Shown: one piece after another, positions 51,800 to 63,969 of the stretch
Position numbering within the stretch: the first letter of the stretch is position 1
Layout of the letters: each line of letters opens with the position of its first letter
Notes under the pieces: model-generated
The model's input: the letters and a program-made list of their open reading frames with translations, nothing else
What the model was told of the DNA's origin: nothing
Databases searched by the model: none
Translations under genes and position numbers: made by a program
NCBI GenBank assembly: GCA_013399305.1
Contig: VXAI01000303.1
Coordinates: 679,095 to 743,094 of the forward strand
Reading direction: 5' to 3'
Source of the DNA: Rostratula benghalensis
Taxonomy: Eukaryota > Chordata > Aves > Charadriiformes > Rostratulidae
DNA: 64,000 nt

Positions 51800-52170
51800 A
51801 AAAATGTGCTGGCTTAGCTACAAAAGCTAATTTAGTTTATGCATTATAAATTACGTTTAAAATGACTAAAATGCGATTTCTCAGCAAGAACTAAATGTGT
51901 GGTTTCACAAAACTAATTTCCAAAGATGAACACGATTACAGAATTTAGCTTTAAAAGCTTTTCAGGCCATCAGAGAAAACAGCAAAGCTATCAATTACCA
52001 GACTATAGTAGTGCTTCTGTCAGAAATATAATGGTAATTTTAGCATTCTCCTCAGCATTTACTAAATTAAGAATGTCTGCAAACAGATCAATTAATTGGA
52101 ACATTATTTAATTTAATGAAACATGTGATCTGTCAAGGAACGTTAATCAGGCTTTAAAATAAAACATTTC
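51800..52170. promoter_or_regulatory. Candidate conserved non-coding block rich in homeodomain motifs
   Basis: A repeat-free AT-rich segment carrying the exact 10-bp palindrome CAATTAATTG (52089-52098), overlapping TAATTG/CAATTA homeodomain sites. It also has TTTATGCATTATAAATTACG (51837-51856), TTTAATTTAATG-like runs and GTTAATCA (52142-52149). Its texture is unlike the surrounding simple AT-rich DNA. Conservation is inferred and could not be tested. Confidence 0.3.
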
Positions 52171-55009
52171 ATCATCTCTTTCCAAGTAGCAGAAATAGTA
52201 GGACCTTGAGATGATGAGGTGGCAGTCACGATTTTGAGGATTTGAGGGTAAGAATGTGCATTCTTCTGAACAAGCAGAACCCCTTCTCATCAAGGTATTG
52301 CCCAGCGTTGAGTTCTGACATGTTGTGTTGCTAAGCACTTCTGAAAATATTTTGTGGCTGATAACCCTTCCACCCTTTCAATCAACCTCATTTTTTTTTT
52401 TCTCTGCCTTTACTTTTCCAAAGATAGGTGAATGTGCACAAAATGCTGTTCCAGTTATGATGCTCAGAGTCAGTGTGGAAAACTCTAAGAATCAGATTTA
52501 TAAGACTGCTGATCTTCCCTCCGTCCGGCGGAAATATGCAAAGCTGTTTTTCCATTACTTGTGCTTTATAGAACTGCAGTAGGTTTGGCAGCATGCAAGA
52601 CAGTATTTTATCGTGGAGGGAGCATCATATAAGGTGCCTCCTGGTAAGCTGGCTCTGTGGTGAGTTTGAGGGAGTGTAAATGTGGCAGTTAAAATCAAAT
52701 TTTCTGTTTGCAACTGAAGACTAAAAGGGTTCTTCTACATGATTCACAGCTTTACGTATAATGAGTCATTGCAGAAATCCCATCCTCCTCCAGCTCCGTA
52801 GTATAGACGTAGGCCAAAGCTGCTACTTCTGCTGTGGTGTGCCAAGAGACAGTCAAGTGGACGGAGCAGAGGCGGCTTGCAGAAGGAACAAGGAGATCCC
52901 AAAATAAGCAATCAGCTAAATCAGTTTTGTGAGTCTTTTCAGTCAAACATGCCTTCTTCCTTTGAACTTTCCCGTTGCCGCCTTTACCACCTTGTGGTGG
53001 GGAAAACATCTTTGCACAAGACAGGGTGAAATTATAGGAACAAGCCTAATCAAATAATCCAGCTCCCAAGCTAAAATGACTAACAGTAGGATGCTATAGT
53101 CACGGAGGCATAGAGGCTGTGTTCCCCATTGACAACCATTATTGAAACAGTGCCGTAGGCATCGACTCCTGGTCCTAAACAGATGCAGGAGTCTGATGTG
53201 AGTGCAAATGAGAAAGCTGAAACTTGTATTTTGATAATTCAGGGATGTTAAAGATTCAGTCAAAGCACTAGTTGGTTTATTTTCTCTATTACACTAACAC
53301 AGCTCTAATTTGAACCTGTAGGACCCCCGATAGACTCATTAGGAGGGCAAAAAGTACTGTAAGATCTGTAAGGCTGAGGGTCTCTATTTTTTGTGACACT
53401 TTAGTTGAAGCACAGTTTCCATGTTAACAATTATTTAGTGACTTTGCTTCTCCCTAAGAAAAGGCATTTGCTATTTCATGGGGGTGAGACATAACCAATA
53501 AGACAACACTTAAAAAACAGACAATGAAGGTAGCAAGCAGGATGAGGTGACTGAGGCAGGGAGGAAGGGACAACTAAGGGACAAAACAAGTGAAAGAAGC
53601 AGCTGATGCTTGTTATTCCTGATGTATTCGGGAGTACAGGCTCCAGCCATAGGGCAGTCCTGCCTCTGGGAATCTGGGAATAATCTGTATCAAAAATGTT
53701 AGCCTTTCTTTTTGGGATCTTGATGATTTTTCGTCTTCCACAGCTCTGTCTAGGATATTTCCAGATGCCTGGAAACAGCTGTTTTTAAGAGTAAAGCACT
53801 CACCCTGAGTTGGGTAGCTGAGACCTTATCTGCTTTCAGCAGAGAGTGTTAGCCAATCTCACAACCTGCCTCCATGTTACTGCTCTTTGTGGGGGAATTT
53901 GTGCTTCAATCTATGTCAAGATTGCATCATCTCTTAATAAGCTTCCCTCTTCAAATTGTTAGTAGCTAATCACTTATGAGGAGGAAGAGGTACAGAGGAC
54001 TAAAATAGTTATAACAACTTTATCTACATCTGAAGCAGCTTTGCTTATTAAGCTCCAAAGGGCCCGGGATGCAATCATAAGATTTTGTGACCTTTTTGTG
54101 TCCTCAGTTTTATCTTTCCTTTCTGTATTTCATGTATTCACTGTGCTGCCAGGAAGACCTACTCAGGTACTTGGAAAAATCCCCAGTGCTGTGCTGATGG
54201 CTGCTTCTTGCACAGAATGTAAGACAGCACTGGCAGAAACCTGGGGAACATCCAGTGCCCCAGCTGCCTCAGTAATTCACAAAATCATGCCCTTCTCAGG
54301 ATCAGTTCCCTCCTTCATAATGTGACTGCCTAAAAAAGGGCACCTGAACAGAGCTTCTAAAAACAATACTTCAGTTACTACAGATATCTAAACATTCACT
54401 AAATGTAAATATTTACTGTCTAAAAATTGGTGAGATTAATCCATTTCTACTGACTTCTCTGCAGAGACAATCTAAGCTCAGTTCCTCATGGCACATTTGG
54501 ATGACCACAGTTCAGTTCTGGAGAAGGGTTTAATTAAATTTTTGGTGCTGAAACTGCCATCTGATCCTTCATGGTATTGTTCTCCTTTATCAAAGAGAGC
54601 TTTCCCCTTTCTGCATATTTCACTAGAATTCAACATGTTTTCTTTAAATAGTACTTTACAAGTACATGAAACACAGTAAATGGATTTTAAAGTAGACATT
54701 ACTCTCTTTGCACTCTAAATAGTGTTTACACTGGATAGGTTTGTTACCCCATGTATGCATGTTGTCTTTGTAGACAATGTGGATGTGAGGTTGACGTTGG
54801 ACTGGATAAGGGTAGCACAAAAGCAGACCAATCAAATGTCATCACAGTGTGTCATTGATCAAACAGTCAGAGGCTGTCTGAAACAGAATGAAAGTCTTTC
54901 TCTTACTAGGCAACCTGAGATTCCAAAAGCAACTACTGGCCACCAGTGCCTCACATTTCTGGCTAGCCAATTTGAAACACCACAAAAGACACCAAATTAT
55001 TTGGGAGCT
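52171..55009. other. Unique DNA, nothing recognised
   Basis: No recognised repeats. A small CpG cluster (CTCCGTCCGGCGG near 52519-52531) stands out in otherwise CpG-poor sequence but is far too short to be a CpG island. Frames of up to 106 codons are unfamiliar. Confidence 0.45.
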
Positions 55010-55085
55010 CGAGCATGGGAGGCATGAGGACAGGCTGAGAAACCTGGGCTAGTTCAGCTGTGCAAAGCAAGGTAAAAGGGAGCCC
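55010..55085 (+). mobile_element. Possible very short CR1 remnant
   Basis: GGACAGGCTGAGAAACCTGGGCTAGTTCAGCTGTGCAAAGCAAGG resembles the CR1 '[16 protein letters not shown]' region with indels. No 3' UTR or tail follows, so this could be a chance likeness or a different repeat. Confidence 0.3.
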
Positions 55086-58000
55086 AGCTGGTGGTTCTCA
55101 CCGTATTCATGTGCAAGAGGTTGATGAAAACTGCCATTTGTAGCAGAGTTGCCCTGAACACAAACAGACTGCATTTAATTTCAGTGGACTGGGTGAGATC
55201 CAAGGGAGTATGTGTGCAACCAGTCAGGATGACACAGCTATTACCGGACTTCTTTCTGCTTCTTCCCAGAAATTCGTATACCTGTGTTTATTTCAGGGTG
55301 CTGGACAGAAGTTGCCTGTGTGTCTTTGTGCATCTCAGCAGTATTAACTGCGTGTTATTTTGCAGTTATATCTGTTGGATAATATCATGGGGTTTAGTAT
55401 CCTCTGAGTACAACTCGTTTTTATGGTAAAAACTCAGATCTTTGCCTCCATAAAAAGCTTGAAAACATAAGTACATAATCCTTTCATAATTTAATTAGAG
55501 TAGCTCTTTTGTTCAAATAATTTACCACCATTATAGTCAATTAATCCTAAAATGAATACAGAAGCAGACAGGACTGAGAGGGAGAACAATGCAATGAACT
55601 CCCTTTCTGGCTGGGGTTCTTATTTCCACATCCATTCCTCGTGCTGTCATTCCTAAGAGTCCCCTCATGGCCATCTATTGTGTGGAAACCTGCTTGCTAG
55701 CACAAACAAAAGGCCTTGCCCTGCTTCATGAAGACTGACATCCCTCTGTGAGACAGGAGGGGATCACTCTGGAGGAAGGAATGGGAAGAAGCAGCAATAG
55801 CATAAGATTTTTCTAAAATATCATCATGGAGAAGAGTTTTAGGGACAGATTCAAGAGGCAACTTGAAGTATTTCTTCTCTTCATAAGTTATCAGGCAGTA
55901 CTCAACAATACTGTCGGTTTCCTAGGTCAGTTGGTTGGCCCATTTACCACTTCAAAATGATGATTCGCTTTCTAAATGTGTTATAAAGACACTGACAGTT
56001 TCTTCAAAGAACAATTAATCTTAGACTATGTTCAGAGAAATTGATGCAGGTGCCTCAGCCTCCATGAGCTCTATGTTGTCAGTTGTATTTACATGGAACT
56101 CCTCATGCAAAAAGGTTAAAAGTCTTCTGTTCATCTGTATTAATTTTAAGCTGATGGTGTGATATTAAGAAAACCTGCCATGAAGAGATGATGAAGTGAA
56201 AATGTGTAGAGATAAGGAAGGTTTCTACTCCTTTCCTTGTGGTTTTAGGGGTTTTGTGCAGGGACTGTAATGAGTAGCTGTAAATGTCTGCAATGTCTTC
56301 TCAGTCCATGAGAAATTTCTAGAAGAGTTAAAGTCAGCATTTCACCTCAAATTCATTAAAGGCCCGCAGAAGGGTGTCTGAAGTCTATGTCCCCAAAAAG
56401 AAATCTGATGAGATTTCAAACCTCCAAGGTCAGCTTCTTTTTCCAGAATGAAAGACAAAACAAAACAAGGGGAAAAAAAAAAGCAGCTGATAATCAAAAT
56501 GAGATTCTGACCTGGCTGCAAGGTTTGCATCTGTGAAGAGTAGTAGTGCAGGATTCCTTATACCCAGGATCACAAGGTGGTCACAACAGCCTGTCTGTAA
56601 AACAAGTTGGAAACAAGATTTGGCCATAACTCAGGAAAAGTAGAAGAAAAAACATCAGGCACTTTCATCCTCCTAATGAATAAAGTGACCGTCGAGTGAC
56701 CATTTAATCATTGATTTAACAGGACCATCTTGCTAACTTCATTGCAGGTTACAATTAAAAATGAAGTTCAGGTCAGTTGAATGTGCCTTACCAGGACTAT
56801 AGTGGGTCAGATTCATTCAAAATCAGATGCTGTTCTAGCAAAATTAGAGTGGATGGTCAACTACCCATTTATTTGAATCATATAATCGCTCTTGAATGTG
56901 CTACATACTTCTCTGCTCCCCTACCCCTCACACACACACTTCCTCTCAGGCCACACATAGCTAAACCAGAGTTCATTTTGTTCTAGATATCATTTGGGTC
57001 TGGAAAGATATTGTTTTTAAATTCCTTTTTCCTGAGAGCAGGCTAGTCAAGATGACTCTGGCCTGTCTGACCAGATGTGACTGTTGATGTATATCTAGAT
57101 TTAATTCTCCCTCAGGCAAGAATATGAGACTGACTCTCCTTTTCTCCTATTTTTTGTGATGATTCCAGGCAAAAACTGACAGATCCATTAGCATGACCTG
57201 TCATTGACAGGTGTATGGACTGGCGGAGGGAGGACCTAATTTCTGAGTAAGACTAGAAAAGATGAATTCATAAGGATGTCCATGTTTGAGTAAGAGCTCA
57301 CAGATGCTGTACTGGCACATCTAATTTCACAAAGGGAGGATGAAGATGGTGAAAAGTAGTCCTTGTATTGCTTCAGAAATCAGACCCATTATTTTTTCAT
57401 GCTTTGAGGGGTGTAAAGAGTGCATTTACAGAGACGGAAGAAAGCTGGTTCTGTTATTTTGGAAAAGAACAGGAAAAAGCTCTGAAGTGGGATATAACTC
57501 TTTACATGGAAAAAAACAGTTTTCCTTTTTAATTCTGGTTATACTGTCCAGCTCCCTGAGAGAATAACAGAGAACACTTTGGCACCAATGCTGAGGCAAA
57601 CAAGTCAGCCAACTCTCAATGCTAGATTTTCTACAGGGGTTTCTATCTATTCCCACATTCTTTGTTAGGTATAAACAATTGGCTTCAGGACTAAGAATGG
57701 ATTTCTCTGAGCCAATGATGCAGTTTGTGAACACAAGAACATTTCTAACTACTTTTCAAAATGGAAACACAAGTAATTTGGGATACATGAATCAGCACTG
57801 GGCATTATTTTAAAGAACTACGTAGAGACGTGGAGGACTTGAAGAGTTTGGTGACGATTGAAATTACAGGTTTGGTAATGGCATGTATTGACTTTTTCAT
57901 CTCTCATCTGAATGTAGCTGGTGTTTTAGTAGTGACTGTCTCAATATAGGTTGTCAGCTGTTCTGAAATAAGCCTGTGGTATTAGATTGTAACTTCTGTC

Positions 58001-59526
58001 CTGAACAGATCATTTGGCTCCCAGGGTAGCTGTACTTTGTTTTATTCTTGCCAGGCCTGTTCATTGGACCACAGCTAAGTAAGACAGCAGGAGGATGGCA
58101 TGAGGATTGAGGGTACAGAACTGTACAAAATTCTCTTTATTATCTGCTCGGATCCTTCCACACCACATGAGATGTTTTCATGTTCATTTCCATTCATGAC
58201 TTCATTCACAGGCTCAGCCATGTGCAGCAATGTGGCAGATGGCTTCATGCCACAGGCATACAGGACAGGCTTGACTTTACATTTCTTTGTCTACATGCAC
58301 TGTCATCACTCCCACTTCAATGGAAATATTTGCACTGAAGTGTGGCCAACATGATCAACTCATACCAGAACACAAAAGCATGTACTGGTACTGCTGGACT
58401 GAAAACAAGCTGGTAATAAAGGGGAACATTTCTTGAAAGATTTTTAGTTTGTTTGAGCTATTCTTGAATGAAGTAGCTTTGCTATCCTTAGTTATTCATG
58501 AGTTAATCTAAAAAAACATCATCCTCTTTTTTCTGAAATACTTTGTCAGGAAAAAAACCTCAGAGTTTTTGGACCTGAAGAGAGAACATGTGAACAGCAC
58601 CCAGTGCTGGAGAGAAAAAAATTCTCTTAGGTTTTCCAAACAAGCTCATAAAAGGCAGAGAAACAGTGTATAACCTGCACTGAAACTCTTAACAGTCAGC
58701 ATGTGGTATGTTGTTTGCATTTTCATTACAGCCTTTTTTTTTTTTTTTTAATTTATGTGTTCCTACTACATGCTATTTCATAGATCAATAGATATTACTA
58801 TCATTTTGATAATTAGCATTCATTTTCCTTTCCCAAAATGCATTCTAGTTATAATTTGTTGTACATATTAAATACTTTCCCCTCACCGGAATTAAAAATG
58901 CAGGTACTTGTAAATAATTAGATAAGCAGAGAAGAGAGAGAGAATAATAATAATAAAAAAAAGCAGCTGATGCCTTTATAGTTGTTTATTTATATTTTTA
59001 ATAAATTAAGTCCTGGCAATTGTGTTCATAGCTGCAGATTCTCATCCCTGATACATTTGTTGCTTCTCCTCTCTCTCTCTCTCTTTCTCTCCGTACCCTT
59101 AACTTGCCAGAAAAGAATTTGCCACAAGCATGCCAGCATCACTTTGGTAGTGGTTTGTATTTTTTTTAAAAAAGACTCCAATGGCTGGATGGTGTTAATT
59201 CATTCATACGCATTTGCTGCTTCCAGGGAGTATCAGCAGAAATTAAGTGAAGCAAAGATTGAAAGATCCTCAACAAGTGGAAAATTTTAAAACTTTTCTT
59301 CTTGCATTTTTTCCTTAGCCATCTATATTCTTAACACCTTTTCTTGTCTTTAAGTGCTTCTCATAGAAGAAAAGTGCTGTAAATTAAAGTGGCACTTTGC
59401 TTCCAGAAACTTTAACCTGTGGAGTCATCCTTGCTGATATGAAATGACCTAAGCCAGGAAGCAGAGAAGCAGCGTGAAAACCTGGGATAATCTGTGATAA
59501 CTCAGCCTTTATAAGGATCACTAAAG
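55086..59526. other. Unique DNA with small simple repeats
   Basis: A T run lies at 58734-58750, an AAT-rich patch at 58945-58962, and a CT-rich run at 59063-59092. The 112-codon frame at 55091-55429 and the 102-codon frame at 58982-59290 are unfamiliar. No exon pattern was recognised. Confidence 0.5.
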
Positions 59527-59533
59527 GAGACTG

Positions 59534-60421
59534 GTGCTATTCAGTCAGTCTGACCTCAATACCAGAGAAGTCCATGGAGCAGATCATCTAGAGTGTCATC
59601 TCAAACCATGTAATGGACAACCAGGGGATCAGGCCTTGTCACCACACGTTTATGAAAGCCAGGTCCTGCCTGACAGCCTGATCTCTTTCTACAGGCTGGA
59701 GAGCTGGGCAGAGAGAAATTTAATGAAATTTAACAAGGACAAGTGTAGAGTCCTGCATCTGGGCAAGAGCAACTGCAGGTACCAGTACAAGCTGGGAAAT
59801 GTACTGTTGGAGAGCAGCAATGGGGAAAGAGACCTGGGGGTCCTGGTGGACAGCAGGATGACCATGAGCCAGCACTGTGCCCTGGTGGCCAGGAAGGCCA
59901 ATGGCATCCTGGGGTGTATTAGAAGGGCTGTGGTCAGTTGGTCCAGAGAGGTTCTCCTCCCCCTCTACTCTGCCCTGGTGAGACCCCATCTGGAATACTG
60001 TGTCCAGTTCTGGGCCCCTCAGTTCCAGAGGGACGGGGAATTGCTTGAGAGAGTCCAGCATAGAGCCACGAAGATGATGAAGGGAGTGGAGCATCTCCCG
60101 TATGAGGAAAGGCTGAGGGAGCTGGGTCTCTTTAGCTTGGAGAAGAGGAGACTGAGAGGTGACCTCATTAATATTTATAAATATGGAAAGGGTGAGTGTC
60201 AGGAGGATGGAGCCAGGCTCTTCTCAGTGACAGCCTATGATAGGACAAGGGACAATGGGAGCAAGCTGGAACACAGGAGGTTCCATTTAAATATGAGGAA
60301 AAACTTCTTCACAGTGAGGGTGAGGGAGCACTGGAACGGGCTGCCCAGAGAGGTGGTGGAGTCTCCTTCTCTGGAGACATTGAAATCCTGTCTGCATGCG
60401 TTCCTGTGTGACCTGATCTAG
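59534..60421 (+). pseudogene. 295-codon chimeric open frame across two CR1 copies
   Basis: This is the longest open frame in the window, but it is not a gene. Residues 1-53 come from the outer CR1: mostly out of its normal frame, then in frame for the last few residues (SLISFY). Residues 54-295 come from the inner CR1 ORF2 C-terminus and start at RLESWAERN. Visible blocks are '[10 protein letters not shown]' around residues 71-80, '[11 protein letters not shown]' around residues 151-161, '[20 protein letters not shown]' around residues 189-208 and '[10 protein letters not shown]' around residues 266-275. The RT catalytic FADD block is absent because the inner copy begins after it. The start is a GTG with no evidence of use. 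The sense frame of the inner part being open for 242 codons suggests a fairly young insertion. Confidence 0.8.
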
Positions 60422-60502
60422 GTGTTCCTGCTCTGGCAGGGTGATTGGACCAGATGATCTTTCAAGATCCCTTCCAATCCCTGACAGTCTGTGATTCTGT
60501 GA
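59693..60502 (+). mobile_element. Second CR1 nested inside the CR1 at 59527-61708
   Basis: An 810-base 3' CR1 copy begins at AGGCTGGAGAGCTGGGCAGAG (59693; ACAGGCTGG from 59691 is shared with the host). It carries the whole C-terminal ORF2 in one open frame to the stop at 60419-60421. A short 3' UTR follows (GGACCAGATGATCTTTCAAGATCCCTTCC) and then the tail with ATTCTGTG at 60494-60501. Its 3' end differs from that of the surrounding copy, so it is a different subfamily. TAC is present on both sides (59690-59692 and 60503-60505), a possible 3-base target duplication. Confidence 0.88.
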
Positions 60503-60505
60503 TAC

Positions 60506-61624
60506 AACAAGATTACCTGGTTACTGGATGAGCGGAAGTCTGTGGATATTTTATACTTGGACTTTCAAAAAAACATTTGACACAGTCCCTCATAGAATCC
60601 TCATGGAAAGTTGGCCACTCGCGGCCTGGATGAGCATACTATCCGTTGCATCAAGCACTGGCTGGATGGACAGTCCCAAAGAGTGGAGCTCAACAGAGTT
60701 AAATCCAGCTGGTGGCCAGTTACAAGTTGTGTTCCTCAGTATTGGGACCATTTCTTTTAAATATCTTTATTGATGATCTCAACAAGAATATAGAGTGTAC
60801 CATCAGTAAGTTTGCAGATGACACTAAGCTAGGTGGGAGTGTTGATCTGCAGGAGGGCAGGGAAGCTTTACAGAGGGACTTTGATAAATTGGATGGATGG
60901 GCCAATGTCAACGGAATGAGCTTCAACAAGGCCAAGTGTCAGATCCTGCACTTGGGCCACAACAACCTCATGCATCACTACAGGCTTGGTAAAGTGTGAC
61001 TGGAGAGCTGCCTGGCAGAAAAGGAGCTGGGGATTCTAGCTAACATGCGGCTGAATATGAGCCAGCAGTTTGCCCAGGTGACCAAGAAGGCCAATGCCAT
61101 CCTGGCTTGTCTAAGAAATAGTGTGACCAGCAGAAGTAGGGAGATGTTTATCCCCCTGTACTCAGCACAGATGAGGCCACACCTTGAGTATTGTGTTCAG
61201 TTTTGGGCACCTCAACACAAGAGTGATGTCAAGGTGCTGGAGCAAGTGCAGAGGAGGGCAACAGAGCTGGTGAAAGGCCTGGAGAATAAAATTTATGAAG
61301 AGCGATTGAAGGAGCTGGGACTGTTTAGTTTGAGGAAGAGGAGGCTGAGGGGAGACCTCATTGTTCTCTACAGCTACTTGAAAAGGCGTTGTAGAGAGGA
61401 TGGTGCTGCTCTCTTCTCACAGGTAATTAGTGATAGAACGAGAGAGAACAATAGGGAATGGCCTCAAGCTGCAACGAGGTAGGTTTAGGCTGAACAGTAG
61501 GAGAGAATTTTTCACAGAAGGAGTGGTCAGACACTGGAATAGGCTGCCCAGAGAGGGGGTTGAGTCCCCATCCCTGAATGTGTTTAAGAGTGGTTTAGAT
61601 ATGGTGTTGGGAGATATGGTGTAG
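60506..61624 (+). pseudogene. Broken CR1 ORF2 (reverse transcriptase C-terminal part)
   Basis: The outer CR1 keeps recognisable RT sequence after the insertion: a decayed 'LDFQKTFDTVPHRIL' palm block (60560-60600), then IDDL...[11 protein letters not shown] with FADD at 60811-60822. A stop interrupts the frame at about 60998 (GTGTGACTGG). A second long stretch (61045-61482, 145 codons) carries the thumb and C-terminal blocks. A frameshift near 61450 moves the remaining frame (through HWNRLPRE) to a third register ending at 61624. At least one frameshift in the palm region (about 60600-60710) adds to the damage. The product would have been the reverse transcriptase that copies CR1 RNA at the nick. 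It is inactive here. Confidence 0.82.
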
Positions 61625-61708
61625 GGGAGGAATTTGTACAGTAGGGCAGATGGTTGGACTCGATGATCCCAAGGGTCTCTTCCAACCTGAATGATTCTAT
61701 GATTCTAT

Positions 61709-63967
61709 TTTCAAAATTAATTGTAGATCCAGATGACAGGTGTGTTACACACAGATGCTGCACTGTGGTCTTCCAGTTAAGGCACCAGTATCCTGCACAG
61801 AGCCCATGAGAATCCCTGTGAGTGTGGGAGTTCATGCTAGCAGACTAGATAGAAGGAATGAGGCATGTTTTGTGTTCTCAAAATTTTCCAGAACCTGTTG
61901 TTAACTGACTTGTTCAACAGCTGAAATAGTAGTTACTGAAAACAGTAGTTAGAACAAACATAGGAAGCTTGTCAGCAAGCTTAACAAAGAATATTCCTAC
62001 TCTCCTGGATTTAAGTACTTGAAATGAGTACCCTTGGGGTCATCAAAAGCTGTTCTCATCTTTTATATCGTAAAAGTTCTGGTCCTCATCCCTCTACAAG
62101 GCCCTTGCTCTTTTACAGACCCTTACGTCTGTCAAGACAGAGGGTGTTAGGGGTACTTTATGCTGTGTAAAAATAATCTGTTTTTACCATTCTAAAATGA
62201 AATAAAAAATGCTTTTCAAGACTTGTAGAAATGTAGAACTTCCCATGCATTCTGTGTGATCGATCAAAACATTTGACACATCTCAATGTCTTATGAAGTA
62301 GTATTTAGAAGAAAAGCAGTATTACCTGGAACACCAATTCTGAAAATAATTTTTTTAGAAATCTCTGTCTTTTTGCTTCCACCACATCTCACAAACATTT
62401 CTCTGGGCATTTAAATCATTCCCTGAAGGCAAAAGTTGCTGGGCATTTGTCTGAAGTATGGACCCTGAAAACCAGCTACCTAGCCCTTTTGCAAAGACTG
62501 AATCCCTAAGAGAGTGAGTGGTACCTACTAATCCATCTGCAGAAATTAATCTCTCTTAAAACAACAACCTATCCATGAGTTCGGAACAGATGGATGCTTT
62601 GTCACATCGTGTAATGCCACACAGAGGATCCTGTACCACAAAGTATAGCCACAAGGAAGGAAGACACAAAATATGTGATGTAAAAAGAAGCAAAGTTTTT
62701 ATTTTTGCCACCTCCCTTACTCCATCTCTGAAATAAAACAGATCTGTTATAAGCAGAATTGTAAAGAGGAGTGAGTTCAGCTGTGGTCTATCAGGGAAAA
62801 TTAAGGGTTATCTGTGAGGAGAATGTACATATTTACTTAGACATCAAGTTTTGCCTCTCACTTTCTGGAAAACAAATTAAATCTGACAAGGAATTAGATT
62901 GGCTTGAGTCATTTGGCTAAGCAAGAAGAGTAACTCATCAACATTTGTAGAAAAGAGAAGGTATTTCTGTACTTCTTAGCAATGCTCTTCATTTTATTTT
63001 TGAAACCAAAACAGAGCAAAAAAAATTCATCCTTGTTTATATGAGGTTAACTGTTTCTGTTGCCTGTTAAGTAAATCTCTGTTTATTGCCTCCTTTTCCC
63101 GAATTAGATACTGGGCATAATTAACGAAATTCATCTTTGCATATCTTCAGACACTTGCTTTGTCTCTGAAAAAGCAAGTTAATTTTTCTTGGATTATTAG
63201 ATACTTACTATACCATTTTTTGAACTCCAGTTTAAAAGGAAAAGTATCTGCTTTGTTGCATACTATTAAATCACTCTATGTGTTTATCTTATCAAGCTAA
63301 TCTGTCATGATGAAATCTGTCATTTTATGCATTTATAATGCATATGTCACCATGGTAGCTGGGAAATGAATACACAATTTAAATGAGAAAGACCTCAAAG
63401 CAACTGTGCTTCCCAGTCTTCACTGGATTTTGATTATTTGTTTTTTAAGATCAAGATTCTTCTGATGTTTCCTGGAGAATTTATGGGATTTCTGTGGTTG
63501 CTTGTAGAACAGGGCTTTTATAACCAAAGGTATTTTCATCACAGACTGGCAGACGGAAAGCCTGAGCAGATAGTTTTTATATCTATTGGTATATGAAAGA
63601 AATAGCTGCTTCTCACTGCAATGCCTAGTGTTTCACTAAATATGTTTGCTGTTAAGGAAAGAAATATTTATGATTGACCTAAAATGGAAACCAGCATCTT
63701 GCAAAGGCATCTACCCTGGGCTAGGAGTGGTTGGAGAGCTTTGTACCAGGTGTGGGCCTACTAGCAGGTGTGTATGCTTTAATTCAGAAGCGAGGGAGAC
63801 AGGAATAATGGTCATAACTAGGCTAAAACAGAACCTGCTGTACCTTGGTTGTCACCAGTGAATTGTGAAGAAAATCAAGACACTAGTAACTGCTGTGCAA
63901 ACAAAGCAATGGGAATAAAAGCTAGAGTACTATCCACCTCTCAAGTACTTTCCAGTTTCTTTTGGCA

Positions 63968-63969
<2 letters not shown>
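61709..63969. other. Unique DNA, nothing recognised
   Basis: AT-rich sequence between the last CR1 tail and the terminal T run. No repeat family, exon pattern or strong motif cluster was seen. Frames are under 85 codons. Confidence 0.5.

Larger units (their letters stand above)
59527..61708 (+). mobile_element. CR1 LINE (J-like), plus strand, split by an insertion
   Basis: The 5' part (59527-59692) matches the ORF2 stretch before the RT palm and ends at TTCTAC (59687-59692). The element resumes at about 60503 with TACAACAAGATTACCTGG, exactly where this CR1 should continue ('FYDKVT..LVDEGKAVDVVYLDFSKAFDTV'-type region). It then carries the RT catalytic motif FADD at 60811-60822, the 'CRVLHLGHNN'-like block near 60935-60965, the '[11 protein letters not shown]' block near 61180-61212, 'HWNRLPRE' near 61532-61555, and the CR1 3' UTR. 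The tail ATTCTATGATTCTAT lies at 61694-61708. The host part is about 1.37 kb. It is 5'-truncated and its frame is broken, so it is not active. Confidence 0.88.

Noticed and set aside
59720..60094. Antisense 124-codon frame
   Set aside because: Shadow of the inner CR1 ORF2 on the other strand.
59534..60421. 295-codon frame as a functional gene
   Set aside because: It spans a nested-insertion junction and encodes only the C-terminal part of CR1 ORF2, without the RT catalytic core.
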